This document shows, piece after piece, positions 25,636-33,418 of a DNA stretch of 64,000 nucleotides. This DNA is from Streptomyces sp. RerS4 (GTDB lineage Bacteria; Actinomycetota; Actinomycetes; Streptomycetales; Streptomycetaceae), in NCBI RefSeq assembly GCF_023515955.1, contig NZ_CP097323.1, forward strand, positions 178,140-242,139, in the 5' to 3' direction. The translations under genes and the position numbers were made by a program. Under the pieces are notes generated by a model, which did not search any database, had not been told where the DNA came from, and was given only the letters and a program-made list of their open reading frames with translations. The stretch's first letter is position 1; every line of letters begins with the position of its first letter.

Positions 25636-26568
25636 ATGACCAAGAAGGTTGAGCACGAGATCACCGTGCGGGCCCCCGCCGCCGAGGTCTACCGCCTGAT
25701 CGCCGAGGTGGAGAACTGGCCGCGGATCTTCCCGCCGACCGTGTACGTCGACCACCTCGACCGCGGTGAGAACGACGAGCGGATCCGGATCTGGGCGACC
25801 GCCAACGGCGAGGTCAAGAACTGGACCTCGCTGCGCACCCTCGACCCCGAGGCCCTGCGCATCACCTTCCGCCAGGAGGTCTCCGCGCCGCCGGTCGCCT
25901 CCATGGGCGGTGCCTGGATCATCGAGCCGATCGCCGACGACGTGTCGCGGATCCGTCTGCTGCACGACTACGCGGCGATCGCCGACGACCCCGACGACCT
26001 GAAGTGGATCGACGAGGCGGTCGACCGGAACTCGCGCTCGGAACTCGCCGCCCTGAAGGCCAACCTGGAACTGGCGCACGCCACCGCCGAGGTCACGTTC
26101 TCCTTCGAGGACACCGTCCACGTCGAGGGCTCCGCCAAGGACCTCTACGACTTCGTCAACGAGGCCGACCGGTGGCAGGAGCGCCTGCCCCACGTCGCCA
26201 CCGTCCGTCTGGACGAGGTCTCGCCCGGCCTGCAGATCCTGGAGATGGACACCCGCGCCAAGGACGGCTCGACCCACACCACCAAGTCGTACCGGGTCTG
26301 CTTCCCGCACCACAAGATCGCCTACAAGCAGGTCACCCTCCCCGCGCTGATGACCCTGCACACCGGCTACTGGACGTTCACGGACACCGAGGACGGCGTC
26401 ACCGCCTCCTCGCAGCACACCGTCGTGCTGAACACCGAGAACATCACCCGCGTCCTCGGCCCGGAAGCCGGCGTCGCCGAGGCGACGGAGTACGTCCGCA
26501 CGGCGCTGAGCACCAACAGCCGGGCCACGCTCGGCTACGCCAAGGCCTACGCCGAGCAGCGGCGCTGA
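25636..26568 (+). CDS. bifunctional aromatase/cyclase (didomain SRPBCC)
   Basis: A 310-residue protein with two START/SRPBCC repeats, about residues 1-145 (EITVRAPAAEVYRLIAEVENW) and 155-305 (FEDTVHVEGSAKDLYDFVNEADRW). The didomain form is the one that aromatises the first ring of C-9-reduced polyketides (ActVII, JadD, UrdL type). It is 31 bp behind the ketoreductase gene and 2 bp before the next oxygenase gene, so in one operon. Confidence 0.95.
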   Translation: MTKKVEHEITVRAPAAEVYRLIAEVENWPRIFPPTVYVDHLDRGENDERIRIWATANGEVKNWTSLRTLDPEALRITFRQEVSAPPVASMGGAWIIEPIADDVSRIRLLHDYAAIADDPDDLKWIDEAVDRNSRSELAALKANLELAHATAEVTFSFEDTVHVEGSAKDLYDFVNEADRWQERLPHVATVRLDEVSPGLQILEMDTRAKDGSTHTTKSYRVCFPHHKIAYKQVTLPALMTLHTGYWTFTDTEDGVTASSQHTVVLNTENITRVLGPEAGVAEATEYVRTALSTNSRATLGYAKAYAEQRR

Positions 26569-26570
26569 CC

Positions 26571-28226
26571 GTGACCCCCGACCTCAGGCAGACCCAGGTG
26601 GTCGTGGTCGGGGCCGGGCCCGTCGGCCTGATGCTGGCGGGCGAGCTCCGGCTGGGCGGTGCGGACGTGGTCGTCCTGGACCGGCTGACCGCCCCCACCA
26701 CGGAGTCCCGGGCCTCGACCCTGCACGCCCGGACCATGGAGATCCTCGACAGCCGAGGCCTGCTCGACGCGCTGGGACCCGTACCGAACGACCTCATGGG
26801 GCACTTCGGCGGTGTCCCGCTCGGCCTCGCCCTGCCCGGACCGTATCCGGGCCAGTGGAAGGTCCTGCAGGCCCGCACGGAGGCGCTCCTCGGCACCTGG
26901 GCGACCGGCCTGGGGGCCGTCGTCCGACGCGGACACGAGGTCGTCGCACTCACCGAGCACCCCGACGGCGTCGAGGTCGACGCCGTCGGGCCGGACGGCC
27001 CCGTCCGCTACCGGGCACTGTGCGTCGTCGGCTGCGACGGCGAGGACAGCGCGGTGCGGCGCCTGGGAGGCTTCGCCTTCCACGGCACCGACGCCTCCCG
27101 GGAACTGCTGCGTGCCGACGTCGCCGGCATCGACGTCCCCGACCGGCGCTTCCAGCGCCTGGAACGCGGTCTGGCCGTCGCCGCCCGCCGCCCCGACGGG
27201 GTGACACGGGTGATGGTCCACGAGTTCGGCCGACCCGTGCCCGTACGGGCCGGCGCCCCCGACTTCGCCGAGATCGCCGCCACCTGGCAGCGCGTCACGG
27301 GCGAGGACATCAGCGCCGGCACGCCCCTGTGGGCCAACGCCTTCGACGACACCTCCCGGCAGGTCACGCGCTACCGACAGGGCCGGGTCTTCCTGGCCGG
27401 GGACGCGGCGCACGTCCAGATGCCCGTCGGGGGACAGGCCCTCAACCTCGGGCTCCAGGACGCGGTCAACCTCGGCTGGAAGCTGGCGGCGCACATCGCG
27501 GGCCGGGTCCCCCACGACCTCCTCGACACCTACCACGACGAACGGCACGCCGTCGGGCAACGGGTACTGGGCAACATCAGGGCGCAGGCCCTGCTGCTGC
27601 TCGGCGGCCCCGAGACCGAAGCGGTCCGCGAGGTCTTCGGCGAGCTCCTGCGGATCCCGCACGCGCGGGCCCACCTGGCCAAGATGATCTCGGCGCTCGA
27701 CGTCCGCCACGCCACGACCGCGGACGACCACCCGTCGGCGGGCGCCCGCCTGCCCATCGCCGACCTGGACACCGACCGGGGACCCACGACGACGTCCGCC
27801 CTGCTGCGGACCGGGCGGGGCGTCCTGCTCGACCTGACGGGGGACGCCGCCGGCGGGCGGCGACTGGCCGCCCTGGCACGGGACTGGTCGCCCCACGTCG
27901 GCGTGGTCCACGCCACCGCGTCCGCGGGCGGGGACCCGTTGGAGGGGGCCGGCGCCGCCCTGGTCCGCCCGGACGGGCACATCGCCTGGACCGGCTCCGA
28001 CGCCGATCCCGCGCTGTCCGACGCGCTGCGCCGCTGGTTCGGGCGACCGGCTCCCCGGCGCGCCCCCGACGGGCGCGCGCCCGAGGAACCCGCGCCGGCG
28101 CGTAGCCGTACCGCCGTGCCACCCGGCGCCGCCGCACCCTTCCTCGGCCGTGCGCTCGCCCTCCTGGCACGCCGTATCCCTTCCCCAACCCCTGATCGAA
28201 AGGACACCCCCACCGATGTCGAATGA
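26571..28226 (+). CDS. FAD-dependent polyketide oxygenase (JadF/PgaM/UrdM oxygenase type)
   Basis: A 551-residue aromatic hydroxylase with VVGAGPVGLML (G14-G19), FLAGDAAHVQMPVGGQALNLG as second FAD motif and a C-terminal domain ending in an unusual 60-residue Pro/Arg/Ala tail. The start is GTG 26571, 2 bp after the aromatase stop. In pgaM, urdM and lanM genes this oxygenase is followed by or fused to an SDR; here the gene ends without the SDR, whose equivalent is at 35947. Likely role: angucycline C-ring oxidation or dehydration steps complementary to the PgaE-like enzyme. Its 3' end overlaps the flavin reductase gene by 11 bp. Confidence 0.88.
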   Translation: MTPDLRQTQVVVVGAGPVGLMLAGELRLGGADVVVLDRLTAPTTESRASTLHARTMEILDSRGLLDALGPVPNDLMGHFGGVPLGLALPGPYPGQWKVLQARTEALLGTWATGLGAVVRRGHEVVALTEHPDGVEVDAVGPDGPVRYRALCVVGCDGEDSAVRRLGGFAFHGTDASRELLRADVAGIDVPDRRFQRLERGLAVAARRPDGVTRVMVHEFGRPVPVRAGAPDFAEIAATWQRVTGEDISAGTPLWANAFDDTSRQVTRYRQGRVFLAGDAAHVQMPVGGQALNLGLQDAVNLGWKLAAHIAGRVPHDLLDTYHDERHAVGQRVLGNIRAQALLLLGGPETEAVREVFGELLRIPHARAHLAKMISALDVRHATTADDHPSAGARLPIADLDTDRGPTTTSALLRTGRGVLLDLTGDAAGGRRLAALARDWSPHVGVVHATASAGGDPLEGAGAALVRPDGHIAWTGSDADPALSDALRRWFGRPAPRRAPDGRAPEEPAPARSRTAVPPGAAAPFLGRALALLARRIPSPTPDRKDTPTDVE

Positions 28227-28806
28227 GCCGAATGAGCCCCTCCGTCTCGCGGTGATCATCGGAAGCAACCGCGAGGCCCGCTTCGGCCACGTCGTCGGCA
28301 CGTGGATCGCCACCGAGGCCGCGCGGCGCCAGGACCTGGCGGTGGACGTCATCGACCTCGCGGACCACGACCTGCCCATCGTGCTCTCCCGCGACCCGTC
28401 CCCCGAGGTGGCCGCCGAACTCGCCAAGGTCTCGCCCCGACTGGCGCAGGCGGACGCCTTCGTCGTCGTGACCCCGGAGTACAACCACAGCTACCCCGCC
28501 TCCCTCAAGAACCTGATCGACTGGCACTACACGCAGTGGCAGGCCAAGCCGGTCGGCTTCGTCTCCTACGGGGGCCTGTCGGGTGGCCTGCGGGCCGTCG
28601 AGCACCTGCGGACGGTCTTCGCCGAACTGCACGCCGTCACGGTCCGCGACGTCGTCAGCCTGCACATGGTCTGGGACAAGTTCGACGAGACCGGCGCCCC
28701 CAAGGACGACGCCACGCAGGCGGCGGCCAAGGTGCTGCTCGACCAGCTCGGCTGGTGGGGCGACGCGCTGCGCCGGGCACGCGCCCGGGTCCCCTACAGC
28801 GCCTGA
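28216..28806 (+). CDS. NAD(P)H-dependent FMN reductase
   Basis: A 196-residue flavodoxin-like protein with VIIGSNREARFG (phosphate loop for FMN), TPEYNHSYPASLKNLIDW and VSYGGLSGGLRAVEHL, all signatures of the SsuE/ArsH-like NADPH:FMN reductase family. It would supply reduced flavin to the two-component monooxygenases at 47585 and/or 53233. A clear paralogue lies at 46977. Its ATG at 28216 sits inside the end of the oxygenase gene, indicating coupling, and it closes the PKS operon. Confidence 0.9.
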   Translation: MSNEPNEPLRLAVIIGSNREARFGHVVGTWIATEAARRQDLAVDVIDLADHDLPIVLSRDPSPEVAAELAKVSPRLAQADAFVVVTPEYNHSYPASLKNLIDWHYTQWQAKPVGFVSYGGLSGGLRAVEHLRTVFAELHAVTVRDVVSLHMVWDKFDETGAPKDDATQAAAKVLLDQLGWWGDALRRARARVPYSA

Positions 28807-28857
28807 ACACAGCGCGCGGGCCGCCCGCTTCAGCGCCGGGCGAGCGCAGGGAAAGGT

Positions 28858-28868
28858 GTCTGCCAGAC
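28858..28868. promoter_or_regulatory. palindrome GTCTG-C-CAGAC before the sugar genes
   Basis: A perfect 5+1+5 inverted repeat about 50 bp after the PKS operon, at the upstream edge of the rmlA promoter gap. The half sites equal those of the ARE-like elements but point outward, so binding by the same repressor is only a possibility. Confidence 0.3.
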
Positions 28869-28939
28869 CATTGTCAGCCTTCGGTCAATTCCCTTGCCGT
28901 GCGACAGGGACACCGAAGAAGCTGAATCCACCCCCGCCG

Positions 28940-29042
28940 TTTCACCGCGCTGTTTCACCGCGCATTCTCACGCGCGCCGATTCGCGGCGCCGATTCGCGG
29001 TGCCGGTTCATCGCGCTGTTCACCGCGCTGTCCACCGCGCTG
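28940..29042. repeat. cluster of 12-13 bp tandem repeats upstream of rmlA
   Basis: Three blocks occur in a row: TTTCACCGCGC-type 13-mers at 28940-28952 and 28953-28965; CGCCGATTCGCGG 13-mers at 28975-28987 and 28988-29000; and 12-mers TTCATCGCGCTG, TTCACCGCGCTG and TCCACCGCGCTG at 29007-29042. The blocks share a near-helical period. They occupy the leader region of the sugar operon, with no reading frame that looks coding. Possibly a regulator array or replication-slippage product. Confidence 0.8.
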
Positions 29043-29129
29043 ATTTCATGCCCGCCGCTTCACGTCGAGCGCCTTTCCGCCGGCGGCCGGCCGCACCACA
29101 CCCTCATCCTCATGAGCAAAGGAAAGAAC

Positions 29130-30197
29130 ATGAAGGCTCTGGTCCTGTCGGGCGGGTCCGGCACCCGCCTGCGCCCCTTCAGCTATTCCATGCCCAAGCA
29201 GCTCATTCCGATCGCCAACAAGCCGGTACTTCAGCACGTACTGGAAAACATCAAGGACCTCGGCATCACCGAGGTCGGCATCATCGTCGGGGACCGCGGT
29301 CCCCAGATCCAGTCGGTGCTCGGAGACGGCGCCGACCTCGGCGTGCGGATCACGTACATTCCCCAGGACCTCCCCCGCGGCCTCGCCCAGTGCGTGTCCC
29401 TCGCCCGCCCCTTCCTCGGCGACGACGACTTCGTGATGTACCTCGGCGACAACATGCTCCCCGAGGGGGTCGAGCGGATCGCCGAACAGTTCCGCGCCGA
29501 GCGCCCCGCCGCCCAGGTGGTGGTCCACAAGGTCTCCGACCCGCGCGCCTTCGGCGTCGCGGAGCTCGACGAGAACGGCCGCGTCGAGCGGCTGGTGGAG
29601 AAGCCGCAGCACCCGCGCAGCGACCTCGCCCTGATCGGCGTCTACTTCTTCACCCCCGCCATCCACGAGGCCGTCGACGCGATCGAGCCGAGCCCCCGCG
29701 GCGAGTTGGAGATCACGGACGCGATCCAGTGGCTCGTCAGCCACGGCGCGGAGGTCAAGGCCAGCGAGTACGACGGCTACTGGAAGGACACCGGCCGCGT
29801 CGAGGACGTCCTGGAGTGCAACCGCAAGCTCCTCGACGACGTGTCGTCCTCCAACGCGGGCGAGGTCGACGCCGCCAGCACCCTCGTCGGCCAGGTCGTC
29901 GTCGAGCCGGGCGCCCGCGTCATCAACTCCCGCATCGAGGGACCGGCCATCATCGGCGCCGGAACCGTGGTCCGCAACAGCCATATCGGTCCGCACACCT
30001 CCATCGGCAGGGACTGCGAGCTCACCGACACCCACATCGAGTACTCCATCGCCCTCGACGGGGCCACCGTCTCCCAAGTCCGCGGGCTGCGCAGCTCCCT
30101 CATCGGCCGCTCCGCGTCCGTCGGCCCCGCCGACCACAACACCCACCACCACCGGCTCGTCGTCGGTGACCACACCCGAGTCGAGGTAGCGGCATGA
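29130..30197 (+). CDS. rmlA: glucose-1-phosphate thymidylyltransferase, long form
   Basis: A 355-residue enzyme. The N-terminal nucleotidyltransferase domain begins LSGGSGTRLRPFSYSMPKQ; the C-terminal left-handed beta-helix (from about residue 250) has hexapeptide-like repeats (VVEPGARVINSRIEGPAIIG). The long form is typical of antibiotic deoxysugar clusters (StrD, UrdG, LanG). It makes dTDP-D-glucose. The start 29130 is chosen over an ATG at 29112 because AAAGGAA is 6 bases upstream and MKALVLSGG is the family N-terminus. The last codons overlap rmlB (ATGA). The C-terminal domain recurs as a separate gene at 44231. Confidence 0.95.
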   Translation: MKALVLSGGSGTRLRPFSYSMPKQLIPIANKPVLQHVLENIKDLGITEVGIIVGDRGPQIQSVLGDGADLGVRITYIPQDLPRGLAQCVSLARPFLGDDDFVMYLGDNMLPEGVERIAEQFRAERPAAQVVVHKVSDPRAFGVAELDENGRVERLVEKPQHPRSDLALIGVYFFTPAIHEAVDAIEPSPRGELEITDAIQWLVSHGAEVKASEYDGYWKDTGRVEDVLECNRKLLDDVSSSNAGEVDAASTLVGQVVVEPGARVINSRIEGPAIIGAGTVVRNSHIGPHTSIGRDCELTDTHIEYSIALDGATVSQVRGLRSSLIGRSASVGPADHNTHHHRLVVGDHTRVEVAA

Positions 30198-31180
30198 AGA
30201 AGATCCTGATCACCGGAGGCGCCGGCTTCATCGGCTCGCACTTCGTGCGCACCCTCCTCGCGGACGGGTACGAGGAATGGGCGGGCGCGCACGTCACCGT
30301 GCTCGACAAGCTCACGTACGCCGGCAACCGCGACAACCTCCCCGACCGGGACCCGCGCCTGACCTTCGTCCACGGCGACATCTGCGACAGCGAGCTGCTG
30401 CTGAGCCTGCTCCCGGGCCACGACGCCGTCGTCCACTTCGCGGCGGAGTCCCACGTGGACCGCTCCCTGGAGTCCGCCGAGGAGTTCGTCCGCACCAACG
30501 TGACCGGCACCCAGCGGCTCCTGGACGCCGTACTGGCCACCGGCGTACCGCGCGTCGTGCACGTCTCCACCGACGAGGTCTACGGATCCATCGACGAGGG
30601 CTCCTGGACGGAGGAGTGGCCGCTCGCGCCGAACTCCCCGTACTCCGCCTCCAAGGCCTCCTCGGACCTCCTGGCCCGGTCCTACTGGCGCACCCACGGA
30701 CTGAACCTGTCCATCACGCGGTGCTCCAACAACTACGGGCCCTACCAGCACCCCGAGAAGCTCATCCCGCTGTTCGTCACCAACCTCCTCGAAGGCGAGC
30801 AGGTGCCGCTCTACGGCGACGGCGGCAACATCCGCGAGTGGCTGCACGTCGACGACCACTGCCGGGCGATCAACCTCGTCCTCAACCAGGGCCGCGCCGG
30901 CGAGATCTACAACATCGGCGGCGGCAACGAGCAGACCAACCGCGCCATCACCGAACGACTGCTCGAACTGACCGGCAACGACTGGTCCAAGGTACGCCCG
31001 GTCGCCGACCGAAAGGCCCACGACCTGCGCTACTCCCTCGACGAGACGAAGATCCGCGAGGAGCTGGGCTACGCCCCCCGCATCACCTTCGAGCAGGGCC
31101 TCGCCGAGACCGTGACCTGGTACAACGACAACCCCGCCTGGTGGAAGGGCGTCAAGCACGGCGTGGACACACGCGGATGA
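30194..31180 (+). CDS. rmlB: dTDP-glucose 4,6-dehydratase
   Basis: A 328-residue extended SDR. GGAGFIGSH (residues 8-16) binds NAD; STDEVYGS and YSASKASSD supply the Thr-Asp-Glu and Tyr-x3-Lys catalytic groups; RCSNNYGPYQ follows as in all RmlB proteins. It makes dTDP-4-keto-6-deoxyglucose, the branch point for all sugars in this cluster. Start overlap with rmlA (ATGA) implies coupling. Confidence 0.96.
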   Translation: MKKILITGGAGFIGSHFVRTLLADGYEEWAGAHVTVLDKLTYAGNRDNLPDRDPRLTFVHGDICDSELLLSLLPGHDAVVHFAAESHVDRSLESAEEFVRTNVTGTQRLLDAVLATGVPRVVHVSTDEVYGSIDEGSWTEEWPLAPNSPYSASKASSDLLARSYWRTHGLNLSITRCSNNYGPYQHPEKLIPLFVTNLLEGEQVPLYGDGGNIREWLHVDDHCRAINLVLNQGRAGEIYNIGGGNEQTNRAITERLLELTGNDWSKVRPVADRKAHDLRYSLDETKIREELGYAPRITFEQGLAETVTWYNDNPAWWKGVKHGVDTRG

Positions 31181-31194
31181 CACCCGCCCGCCCC

Positions 31195-31237
31195 TGACGG
31201 CCGGCGGGACGCCGCCACCGCGTCCCGCCGGCCGTCA
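31195..31237. terminator. strong hairpin terminator after rmlB
   Basis: A perfect 18-bp GC-rich stem (31195-31212 pairing with 31220-31237) and a 7-base loop, 15 bp past the rmlB stop. There is no T tract, as usual in Streptomyces. It marks the end of the rmlAB transcript or attenuates read-through into the 3-dehydrase gene, which has its own ribosome site at GGAGGAATG. Confidence 0.85.
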
Positions 31238-31268
31238 CGGACCCCACCCATGACGGAGGAATGAAGAC

Positions 31269-32573
31269 ATGAGCGTGCACAAGGAACTCGTGCTGGACGA
31301 GGTCCGCAAATACCACCAGGACACGCGGGGAGACGGCTCGTTCGTCCCCGGAACCACCGAGATCTGGCCCTCGGGAGCCGTACTCGACGAAGACGACCGC
31401 GTCGCCCTCGTGGAGGCCGCCCTGGAGATGCGCATCGCCGCGGGGCGCAGCTCCCGCAAGTTCGAATCGTCCTTCGCGCGGAAGATGAAGCTGCGCAAGG
31501 CCCACCTGACCAACTCCGGATCCTCGGCGAACCTGCTGGCGACCACGGCCCTGACCTCGCACCTCCTGGAGGACCGCCGGCTGCGGCCCGGCGACGAGGT
31601 GATCACCGTCGCCGCGGGCTTCCCCACCACGGTCAACCCGATCCTGCAGAACGGGCTCATCCCCGTCTTCGTCGACGTCGAACTCGGCACCTACAACACC
31701 ACCGCCGCCCGCGTGGCGCAGGCCATCGGCCCCAAGACACGGGCGATCATCATCGCGCACGCCCTCGGCAACCCGTTCGAGGTCGCGGAGATCGCCCAAC
31801 TGGCCGAGGAACACGACCTCTTCCTCATCGAGGACAACTGCGACGCCGTCGGCTCCACCTACGACGGCAAGCTGACCGGCACCTTCGGCGACATGACCAC
31901 CGTCAGCTTCTACCCCGCGCACCACCTCACGATGGGCGAGGGCGGCTGTGTCCTGACGGCGAACCTCGCCCTGGCCCGGATCGTGGAGTCCCTGCGGGAC
32001 TGGGGCCGGGACTGCTGGTGCGAGCCGGGCGAGAGCAACAAGTGCCTCAAGCGCTTCGCCTACCAGATGGGCACCCTGCCGGACGGGTACGACCACAAGT
32101 ACATCTTCTCGCACGTCGGCTACAACCTGAAGGCGACCGACCTCCAGGCCGCACTCGGCCTCACCCAGCTGGCCAAGCTCGACGGCTTCGTGGACGCCCG
32201 CAAGCGCAACTGGAAGCGTCTGCGCGACGGCCTCGACGGCGTCCCGCACCTGCTGCTGCCCGAGGCGACCCCGCGCAGCGACCCCAGCTGGTTCGGCTTC
32301 GTCCTCACCGTCTCCCCGGACGCCCCCTTCAAGCGGGCCGAGCTGGTCGACTTCCTGGAGGGACGCAAGATCGGCACCCGGCGGCTCTTCGCGGGCAACC
32401 TCACCCGCCATCCCGCCTACATCAACCAGCCCCACCGCGTCGTCGGCGACCTCGCCAACAGCGACATCATCACCGAGCACACCTTCTGGGTGGGCGTGTA
32501 CCCCGGCCTGACCGACGAGATGCTCGACTACATCATCTCCTCCGTCAAGGAGTTCGTGGAGGCCCGCGGATGA
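31269..32573 (+). CDS. PMP-dependent NDP-4-keto-6-deoxyhexose 3-dehydrase with [2Fe-2S] motif (E1/UrdQ type)
   Basis: A 434-residue aspartate-aminotransferase-fold protein in which the PLP lysine is replaced by His (PAHHLTMGEGG, His218-His219), so it uses pyridoxamine phosphate. Four Cys residues fit the E1 iron-sulphur pattern C-x57-C-x-C-x7-C (Cys191, 249, 251, 259). Such enzymes remove the C-3 hydroxyl, with electrons from a reductase or ferredoxin. UrdQ, LanQ and SpnQ are homologues, used for 2,3,6-trideoxysugars such as L-rhodinose. No dedicated reductase lies in the window. The gene overlaps the next start by ATGA. Confidence 0.93.
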   Translation: MSVHKELVLDEVRKYHQDTRGDGSFVPGTTEIWPSGAVLDEDDRVALVEAALEMRIAAGRSSRKFESSFARKMKLRKAHLTNSGSSANLLATTALTSHLLEDRRLRPGDEVITVAAGFPTTVNPILQNGLIPVFVDVELGTYNTTAARVAQAIGPKTRAIIIAHALGNPFEVAEIAQLAEEHDLFLIEDNCDAVGSTYDGKLTGTFGDMTTVSFYPAHHLTMGEGGCVLTANLALARIVESLRDWGRDCWCEPGESNKCLKRFAYQMGTLPDGYDHKYIFSHVGYNLKATDLQAALGLTQLAKLDGFVDARKRNWKRLRDGLDGVPHLLLPEATPRSDPSWFGFVLTVSPDAPFKRAELVDFLEGRKIGTRRLFAGNLTRHPAYINQPHRVVGDLANSDIITEHTFWVGVYPGLTDEMLDYIISSVKEFVEARG

Positions 32574-33331
32574 GCATGGAGATCGTCGGCCGCGGCTTCC
32601 TCGCGGTGAACCTGCGCCCCATCGCGGACCGACACCCCGAGACGGTCGCCCTGGCGGCGGGCGTCTCCTGGGCCGCCGGCACCTCGGACGCCGACTTCGC
32701 GCGCGAAGCGGACCTGCTGGAGGAGGTGGCCGCCCGCTGCGTCGCCACCGGGCGACGCCTGCTGTTCTTCTCCACCGCCGCCACCGGCATGTACGGGGCC
32801 GTCGACGGCCCCGGCCGGGAGGACAGCCCGATCACGCCCGCCACGCCCTACGGCGCGCACAAGCTCGCCCTGGAACAGCGGCTGCGCGCGAGCGGCGCCG
32901 ACCACCTCATCCTGCGCCTGGGCCACCTCGTCGGCCCCGGACAGCCGCCCCACCAGCTGATCCCCGCGCTGGTGCGGCAGATGCGCGCGGGCAGCGTACG
33001 CATCCAGCGCGAGGCCGCCCGGGACCTGATCGACGTGGCCGACGTCATCGCCGTCATCGACCGGCTGCTGTCACAGGACCTGCACGGAGAGACCGTCAAC
33101 GTCGCCTCCGGGGCGGCCGTCCCCGTGGAGCACATCGTCGACCACCTGGAGCGGCGGTTGGGCCTCGAAGTCCACCGCGACTACGAGGACGCCGGCGCCC
33201 ATCACGTCATCTCCATCGAGAAGCTCAACGCCCTCGTCCCCGAGACCGCCGCGATGGGCTTCGGCCCCGACTACCACCGCCGGGTCCTCGACGCCTTCAT
33301 CGCGTCGACCGCAGCCACCTCGGCGCGCTGA
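32570..33331 (+). CDS. NDP-hexose 4-ketoreductase (UrdR/LanR type)
   Basis: A 253-residue short NAD(P)-dependent epimerase/dehydratase-like reductase. The N-terminus is compact (MEIVGRGFLAVNL), with a degenerate Gly motif. Catalytic elements are FFSTAATGMYG (Ser/Thr) and TPYGAHKLALE (Tyr-x3-Lys). The start ATG overlaps the 3-dehydrase stop. By order and size it resembles UrdR, which reduces C-4 to give dTDP-D-olivose. The second 4-ketoreductase at 44667 would then serve L-rhodinose. Which enzyme serves which sugar is inferred. Confidence 0.82.
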   Translation: MSMEIVGRGFLAVNLRPIADRHPETVALAAGVSWAAGTSDADFAREADLLEEVAARCVATGRRLLFFSTAATGMYGAVDGPGREDSPITPATPYGAHKLALEQRLRASGADHLILRLGHLVGPGQPPHQLIPALVRQMRAGSVRIQREAARDLIDVADVIAVIDRLLSQDLHGETVNVASGAAVPVEHIVDHLERRLGLEVHRDYEDAGAHHVISIEKLNALVPETAAMGFGPDYHRRVLDAFIASTAATSAR

Positions 33332-33340
33332 CACGCCGCG

Positions 33341-33384
33341 CGCCCGGCAGCCCGCCCGCCCGGCAGCCCGCCCGCCCGGCAGCG
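33341..33384. repeat. 16-bp GC tandem repeat in an intergenic gap
   Basis: CCCGGCAG recurs at 33343, 33359 and 33375, a 16-bp period in the unit CCCGCCCGCCCGGCAG. It lies between the 4-ketoreductase stop and the 2,3-dehydratase gene. Probably slippage; no structure of note. Confidence 0.8.
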
Positions 33385-33418
33385 CCTCCCGCCCCCGAGC
33401 AACCGTCTGGAGTTCCCC

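Noticed and set aside
28940..29042. CRISPR array
   Set aside because: Repeats are only 12-13 bp, directly abutting, without unique spacers or cas genes.
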